From contig OY970337.1 in assembly GCA_963717475.1 (NCBI GenBank), positions 372,001 to 436,000 of the forward strand: 64,000 nucleotides of DNA, given 5' to 3'. Below the pieces are notes generated by a model, which ran no database searches, was not told the origin of the DNA, and saw only the letters and a list, made by a program, of their open reading frames with translations. Below are positions 59,837 through 64,000 of this stretch, one piece after another (within the stretch, counting starts at the first letter, position 1; every line of letters begins with the position of its first letter). A program made the translations under genes and the position numbers. The DNA is from AC-32 sp963717475. GTDB lineage: Bacteria > Actinomycetota > Thermoleophilia > Gaiellales > Gaiellaceae.

Positions 59837-60179
59837 GCTTCGATTGTACGAACACGACGAGGGCCAGGCCGATTGCGAGCCCGCACGCGTCGAAAGCGAC
59901 GTCGAACGGCGACGGGTGGCGGCCGTGGACGAAGTTCTGGTGCAGCTCGTCGCTCGCCGCGTAGAGGATCCCGAGCGCGAGCGACGGAAGCACGCGGCCG
60001 AGCGCCCGGTAGAGCAGGGCGCCGAGGATCGCGTACTCGGTCAGGTGCGCGCCCTTGCGCAGCACCTCGTCCCAGGTGCCGAGACCGCTCGAAAGCGACG
60101 GAATCGCGGACAGGCCGAAGATGACGCCGGCCCAGAGAACGACCGGCGCCCAGAGGCTGAAACGGCGTCTCAGGGTCAT
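59727..60179 (-). CDS. VanZ-family membrane protein (3' end uncertain)
   Basis: About 150 residues from ATG 60179. Four hydrophobic helices carry the VanZ-like pattern: APVVLWAGVIFGLSAIPS, DEVLRKGAHLTEYAILGALL with the conserved Lys/His/Glu, YAASDELHQNFVHGR (the ASDExHQ signature) and ACGLAIGLALVVFV. The family includes teicoplanin-resistance VanZ and many proteins of unknown role. The last ~40 residues in this frame are Arg/Pro-rich and overlap the coiled-coil gene by 110 bp; one missing base near 59845-59855 would instead end it at TGA 59833. Confidence 0.8.
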   Translation of the reverse strand: MTLRRRFSLWAPVVLWAGVIFGLSAIPSLSSGLGTWDEVLRKGAHLTEYAILGALLYRALGRVLPSLALGILYAASDELHQNFVHGRHPSPFDVAFDACGLAIGLALVVFVQSKRDRAQELRRPAAGRDPRAARRPPHGAGTAEQPARPH

Positions 60180-60192
60180 CGAAGGGCCATGA

Positions 60193-60198
60193 TAGGCT
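60193..60198 (+). promoter_or_regulatory. -10 box (TAGGCT) of the riboswitch transcript
   Basis: TAGGCT immediately precedes the cobalamin riboswitch, in keeping with the -10 motif used elsewhere in the window, and would start transcription near 60204. If so, the outer pairing P1 would begin slightly further in than I draw it. Confidence 0.4.
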
Positions 60199-60353
60199 CG
60201 GCCCACTTAGGCGAGCGGTAAGGGAACCCGGTGCGAATCCGGGACGGTCCCGCCGCTGTGAGGGGAGACGCTCCGCGCCGAACGCCACTGGCCACCCGGC
60301 TGGGAAGGCGGCGAGGAGGGAGCCCCGAGTCAGAAGACCTGCCGCCCGCCGAG
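60197..60353 (+). promoter_or_regulatory. Cobalamin (B12) riboswitch
   Basis: The conserved core is present in order: TAAGGGAACCCGGTGCGAAT and TCCGGGACGGTCCCGC (about 60218-60253), CGCTGTGAGGGGAGAC, GCCACTG (60284-60290), GGGAAGGC (60302-60309) and the B12 box GAGTCAGAAGACCTGCC (60327-60343). An outer pairing CTCGGC (60197-60202) with GCCGAG (60348-60353) can close it. The first gene's ribosome site (60372-60378) follows 19 nt later, so control of translation is likely. High B12 should turn the downstream genes off. Confidence 0.95.
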
Positions 60354-60382
60354 AACCCGAACCCCTCGTGGAAGGAGGATTC

Positions 60383-60982
60383 GTGTCAAGGCGACTCTTC
60401 GTCTCTCTCGCCACCGCTGTGGTGGCGCTCCTGCTCGTCCCTGCTGCGCTCGCCGTGAGCGTGCACGTCCGCGTCGAGGGCAAGACCCGGACGATCTTCG
60501 GCGCGACCGAGCCCAGCCTCGTCTCCGGCCCGAACGCGCTCGACGCGCTCGACGCGGCCAGCCTGGCGGGCGAGTTCTACTACCACGTCACGACCACGGC
60601 CTTCGGGCCCTACGTCGACCAGATCGGGCGCTATGCAGCCTCCAGCTCGACCGGCTGGGTGTTCAAGGTGAACGGCATCTCGCCGCCGGTCGGCGCTGAT
60701 GCCGTAGTGCTGAAGCCGGGCGATCGCGTGCTCTGGTACTGGGCGACCTTCGGGCCGAGCGGCGGGCCGCCCACGCTCGTGCTCAAGCGCGGAGCGAAAC
60801 GGAACTGCTACCGCGTGCTCGCGCAGGACGACAACGGCAAGACGACCGCTGCGCGCGGGGCGACGCTGCACGCCGGCAGCCGCCGCGTCCGGGCGAGAAC
60901 CGGCTCGGTCTGCGTCGGCGCGCACAAGGGGCTCGTCACGGCGACGCTCGCGGGCGCCGTCCGCTCGAACGCGCTCAGGTGA
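60383..60982 (+). CDS. Exported DUF4430 protein, candidate surface B12-binding protein
   Basis: 199 residues from GTG 60383, with AAGGAGG (60372-60378) just upstream. The signal peptide is SRRLFVSLATAVVALLLVPAALA. The DUF4430 domain (about 35-125) shows its usual parts: GPNALDALDAAS, FGPYVDQIGRYAA, GWVFKVNGISPPVGAD and LKPGDRVLWYWATFG. DUF4430 corresponds to the C-terminal domain of vertebrate transcobalamin and intrinsic factor. A basic C-terminal part has two Cys. It is the first gene after the B12 riboswitch, so a role in capturing cobalamin outside the membrane is strongly suggested. Overlaps the next gene by 4 bp. Confidence 0.87.
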   Translation: MSRRLFVSLATAVVALLLVPAALAVSVHVRVEGKTRTIFGATEPSLVSGPNALDALDAASLAGEFYYHVTTTAFGPYVDQIGRYAASSSTGWVFKVNGISPPVGADAVVLKPGDRVLWYWATFGPSGGPPTLVLKRGAKRNCYRVLAQDDNGKTTAARGATLHAGSRRVRARTGSVCVGAHKGLVTATLAGAVRSNALR

Positions 60983-61644
60983 GACGTGCGGCGCTGCTCG
61001 CGCTGCTCGCGGTCGTGGCGGCCGGCTGCGGCTCCGAGGCCAAGGGGAAGGCGACGGTCTGGGTGACGCGTGACCGCGGCTCGGTCGTCCTGGTGAGCGC
61101 GAGCGTGCCCGCCGGCCTCACCGCGGCGCAGGGCCTCGAGCGGGTCGCGAAGGTCGGGACGCGCTACGGCGGCCGCTACGTGCGCTCGGTGAACGGCGTC
61201 TCGGAGCACGGCCGCTCGTCGTGGTTCTACTACGTCAACGGCTACCTCGCCGACCGCAGCTCGGCCGAGTACCGGCTCCGCGCCGGGGACGTCGAGTGGT
61301 GGGACTACCGCTCGTGGACGGATCCCGCGCAGGACCCGGTGGTCGTCGGAGCCTTTCCGGAGCCGTTCCTGCACGGCTACGACGGGCAGCGCCGGCCGGC
61401 GGTCGTCGTGTCCACCGATCAGACGCTCGGCGGCCGCCTCGCCCGTCTCGTGCACGGCCGCGTGGTCTCCCGCGCCCCGGCCGGCGCGAACGTGCTCGAG
61501 GTCGTTCCCGGCATGCGGCCGCGGTTCTCCGCCCGTGCGCGGCTCGAGCCCGGCGCTCCGGTGCGCTTCGAGGTCGACCGCGCATTCGCACGGACGCTCC
61601 TTGCGGATCCGAGTGTGGCCCGCCACAGGTACGAGGTGCCGTGA
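60979..61644 (+). CDS. DUF4430 lipoprotein, second candidate B12-binding protein
   Basis: 221 residues from GTG (GTGA overlap). Signal peptide with lipobox VVAAGC (Cys17), so anchored to the outer face of the membrane. The DUF4430 domain (about 30-115) has AAQGLERVAKVGTRYGGRYV, VNGVSEHGRSSWFYYVNGYL and RAGDVEWWDYRSW. The C-terminal ~100 residues (PVVVGAFPEPFLHGYDGQRR onward, with VVSTDQTLGGRLARLV) look like a second alpha/beta domain of unknown type. It probably passes B12 to the ECF transporter encoded next. Stop overlaps the EcfT start. Confidence 0.86.
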   Translation: MRRAALLALLAVVAAGCGSEAKGKATVWVTRDRGSVVLVSASVPAGLTAAQGLERVAKVGTRYGGRYVRSVNGVSEHGRSSWFYYVNGYLADRSSAEYRLRAGDVEWWDYRSWTDPAQDPVVVGAFPEPFLHGYDGQRRPAVVVSTDQTLGGRLARLVHGRVVSRAPAGANVLEVVPGMRPRFSARARLEPGAPVRFEVDRAFARTLLADPSVARHRYEVP

Positions 61645-62339
61645 GGCCGGCCGCCGCAGCGGCGCTCCTCGCCGCTCTCGCCGCAGCCGCGCTGCTCGCG
61701 ACCCGCACGGTCTCGGTGGCCCTGATCGCGGGCGTGCTCCTCCTCGTCTGCCTGCAAGCTCCCGCAGACCGCCGGCGGCTCTACCTCGTGGGCGCGCTCC
61801 TCTCCGGCCTCGCGGTCGTCGTGCTCACCCCGTTCGTCGAGACGATCGGCTCTCACCCGATCTGGACGGGGCCGACGGTGCCGGTGCTCGGCCAGCTCGA
61901 CATCACGCGCGAGGAGCTCCACAACGGCCTCTTCCAGGGCCTGCGGCTGACGGCGGTCGCGCTCGCGTTCGCCGCGTATGCGCTCCTGCTCGACCACGAC
62001 CGGCTCGTGCAGGCGGCGGGGTTCGCCCGCCGCTCGGTGCTCACGATCGCGCTCGCCACACGGCTCGTGCCCACGCTCGAGCGCGACGCGTCGGGGCTCG
62101 TCGAGTCCCTGCGCGGGCGCGGGCTGGAGGTGCGCGGCGTTCGCGGGCGTGCGCGGCTGCTCGGGCCGCTCCTCGCCGGGTCGCTCGAGCGGGCGCTCAA
62201 CCTTGCGGAGGCGATGGAGGCGCGAGGCTACGGCCTCCCCGGCGCAACGCGGGCGACGCGGCCGAGGTGGTCCGCTCTCGACCGGCTCGCACTGGTCGCG
62301 GCCGTGGTTCTCGTGGCGATGGGGGCGCTGTGGCTCTAG
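61641..62339 (+). CDS. ECF transporter transmembrane component (EcfT)
   Basis: 232 residues from GTG 61641. About five hydrophobic helices, then the long cytoplasmic coupling helices with two Ala-Arg-Gly-type motifs, here ESLRGRGLEVRG and AEAMEARGYGLPG, which dock into the ATPases. EcfT joins the ATPase pair to a substrate-binding S component in the cytoplasmic membrane. It overlaps the ATPase gene by 10 bp. Confidence 0.87.
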   Translation: MRPAAAAALLAALAAAALLATRTVSVALIAGVLLLVCLQAPADRRRLYLVGALLSGLAVVVLTPFVETIGSHPIWTGPTVPVLGQLDITREELHNGLFQGLRLTAVALAFAAYALLLDHDRLVQAAGFARRSVLTIALATRLVPTLERDASGLVESLRGRGLEVRGVRGRARLLGPLLAGSLERALNLAEAMEARGYGLPGATRATRPRWSALDRLALVAAVVLVAMGALWL

Positions 62340-63644
62340 CGACGGTCTCGGCGCTGACGTACCGCTATCCGGACGCGCACGACGCGCTCCGGGGCTGCTC
62401 GCTGCAGATCGAGCCGGGTGAGGTCGTCGGCCTGTTCGGGTCGTCGGGGTGCGGGAAGTCGACGCTGCTGCGCGCCCTCGCGGGGCTCGTCCCGCACTTC
62501 CACGGCGGCTCTTTCTCCGGCCGGGTCGAGGTGGCCGGGCTCGACACGCGCCGCGTTCGCCCCGCCGAGCTCGCGCGAACGGTCGGGACGCTGTTCCAGG
62601 ACCCCGAGGACCAGGTGGTGTTCACGCGCGTCGAGCCGGAGGTCGCGTTCGGGCTCGAGAACATCGGGACTCCGCCTGCCGAGATCGAGCCGCGCACGCT
62701 CGAGGCGCTCGACTCGGTCGGGGCCGCGCATCTCGCCGATCGGCTGGTGGCGGAGCTCTCGGGCGGCGAGCTGCAGCGCGTCTGCCTAGCGTCGGTGCTG
62801 GCGCTCCGGCCCGAAGCTCATGCTGCTCGACGAGCCGACCTCCCAGCTCGACCCCGACGGAGCCGAGGCGGCGATCGAGCTCGCGCGCTCGTCGGGCGCC
62901 GCGGTCCTGGTCTCGGAGCAGCGGCCCGAGCGTGTGCTCGACGCCTGTGATCGCGTCCTCTTCCTCGAGGACGGACGGGCTCGTGAGGACGGCCTCCCTG
63001 ACGCTTGGCTCCCGCGCGAGGCGGTCCTGCCGGATGGAGAGCCGGCCGGGGAAACCGTGTGCCGGGTGGAGGACGTCTCGTTCGCGTACGGCGAGCGGCC
63101 GGTGCTCGGCGGGAGCAGTCTCACCGTCGGCCGGGGCGAGATCGTTGCGCTCGTCGGGCCCAACGGGTCCGGGAAGACGACGCTCGCCAAGCTGGCGGCC
63201 GGTCTGCTGGAGCCCGGCGCGGGACGCGTCGAGCGCCTGGGACGCGCGTGCTACCTGAGCCAGGATCCCGGCCGCTACCTCGTCGCGGAACGGGCCGACG
63301 AGGAGGCCGCGCTCGCGGTCGGCGGCGACCTCGAGCGGGCGCGGCGGTCGCTGGCGCGCGTGGGGCTCGAGGGCTTCGAGGCACGCCACCCGCGGGACCT
63401 CTCGAGCGGCGAGCGCGAGCGGCTCGCCCTCGCCGCGGTGCTCGTCGCCGAGCCGGAGCTGCTCGTGCTCGACGAGCCGACGCGCGGCGTCGACCCGGTG
63501 CGCAAGGACGAGTTGGTCGCGCTGTTGCGTGAACAAGCCCCGGGCCGAGGGACGCTCGTCGTCACGAACGACCACGTCTTCGCGGGTGCGGTTGCCGACC
63601 GCGTCGTCTCGATGGCGCCAGAGCGGGAGCGCGTGCTTGCCTAG
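62330..63644 (+). CDS. ECF transporter double ATPase (EcfA1-EcfA2 fusion), one frameshift
   Basis: After removing one C at 62810-62812 it is a single 437-residue protein with two ABC domains. Domain 1: Walker A GSSGCGKST, Q-loop FQDPEDQVVFTRV, signature LSGGELQRV, Walker B LMLLDEPTSQLDP. Domain 2: Walker A GPNGSGKTT, signature LSSGERERL, Walker B LLVLDEPTRGVDP. The break falls between signature and Walker B of domain 1, both intact, so it is most likely a sequence error. The fused pair powers the ECF importer. GTG start overlaps EcfT. Confidence 0.87.
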
Positions 63645-64000
63645 GCTCGCGGGCCTCCTCGCGCTCGCCGCGGCGGCCGGCGCTGCGGCCTGGACCGTGT
63701 TCGAGCCCAGCCAGTCTGCGCTGGCGCTCCTGCTCGTCGCGGCAGGGCTGATCGTCGCGTGCGCGGCCTGGCTGGAGGCCGGGCCCGGCTCGTCGAAGGA
63801 GCTGGTTTTGATCGCGACGCTCGCCGCGGCTGCGGCCGCCGGGCGGATCCTCTTCGCCGCCATCCCGAACGTGCAGCCGGTCACCGTGATCGCGGTCGTG
63901 GCGGGAGTCGCGCTCGGGCCACGCGCGGGAGCCTCCGTGGGCGCGCTCGCGGCGCTCGTCTCGAACTTCTACCTCGGGCAGGGCGCCTACACGCCGTGGC
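63637..64000 (+). CDS. ECF transporter S component (5' part, cut by window end)
   Basis: TTG 63637 overlaps the ATPase stop by 8 bases; 121 residues are present. The helices (LAGLLALAAAAGAAAWTVF, ALALLLVAAGLIVACAAW, ELVLIATLAAAAAAGRILF) and the motif PNVQPVTVIAVVAGVALGPR then GALAALVSNFYLGQGAYTPW are typical of S components. By position under the B12 riboswitch and next to DUF4430 genes it should bind cobalamin or a corrinoid precursor (CblT-like), but the sequence itself does not prove the ligand. Confidence 0.82.
   Translation, partial: MPRLAGLLALAAAAGAAAWTVFEPSQSALALLLVAAGLIVACAAWLEAGPGSSKELVLIATLAAAAAAGRILFAAIPNVQPVTVIAVVAGVALGPRAGASVGALAALVSNFYLGQGAYTPW

Overview
The window is very GC-rich, densely packed bacterial DNA. 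Start codons are often GTG, neighbouring genes usually overlap by ATGA, GTGA or CTGA, and many single genes carry a TANNNT box only 6-10 nt ahead of the start codon. The gene set (HicB-like RHH regulator with DUF4097, Rex, a K+-independent membrane pyrophosphatase, a LexA box of the CGAAC-N4-GTTCG type) points to an actinobacterium. My best guess is a Thermoleophilia lineage (Gaiellales/Solirubrobacterales-like), probably from environmental or metagenomic DNA; this placement is inference. At least eight conserved genes are each broken by what looks like one extra base, so I suspect uncorrected sequencing insertions rather than real pseudogenes.

Layout. 1-1168: end of a branched-chain amino acid ABC transporter (livG, livF). 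1165-3609 (minus): a LarA-like protein and a GNAT acetyltransferase. 3629-7854: polA, a 32-residue Lys-rich protein, a small unknown, an APH-like kinase and a VOC protein. 7851-10621 (minus): a coupled HD-GYP and GGDEF pair. 10758-13938: a secreted protein, rpsA, coaE and a lytic transglycosylase. 14003-21361: one long operon with an RHH regulator behind its own operator, a 32-residue microprotein, a DUF4097 beta-repeat protein, four MFS exporters and a beta-lactamase-fold hydrolase. 21366-28439: DUF1360, uvrB, small membrane proteins, a phosphoesterase, an AI-2E exporter and an ABC-2 exporter. 28441-32168: SOS-controlled uvrA and two membrane proteins. 32003-34976 (minus): panB, panC, a DUF2520 reductase-like protein and a GNAT.

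35000-44555: an orphan histidine kinase, an FmdB zinc ribbon, a family 4 uracil-DNA glycosylase, GrpB, the t6A cluster tsaE-tsaB-rimI-tsaD, a subtilase, glutamate dehydrogenase and a glutaredoxin-like protein. 44585-48209: Rex with its operator, a glycosyltransferase, a GCS2-type ligase and a DUF1844-like protein. 48249-51114: a large secreted beta-rich/polyproline/PASTA protein and MTA phosphorylase. 51169-58505: a probable cation-energetics island with the H+-pyrophosphatase, two APC permeases fused to universal-stress domains, and two RCK (TrkA) proteins. 58505-60179: a PQQ-type sugar dehydrogenase, a coiled-coil protein and VanZ.

60193-64000 is the most interesting block. A cobalamin riboswitch leads into two exported DUF4430 (transcobalamin-C-like) proteins, then an ECF transporter (EcfT, a fused double EcfA, and an S component cut by the window end). 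This reads as a B12 capture and uptake system with surface binding proteins.

No rRNA, tRNA, CRISPR array, insertion sequence, phage or replication origin was recognised. No gene-free stretch exceeds 300 bases; the longest are 45262-45503, 53206-53416 and the riboswitch leader at 60180-60382.
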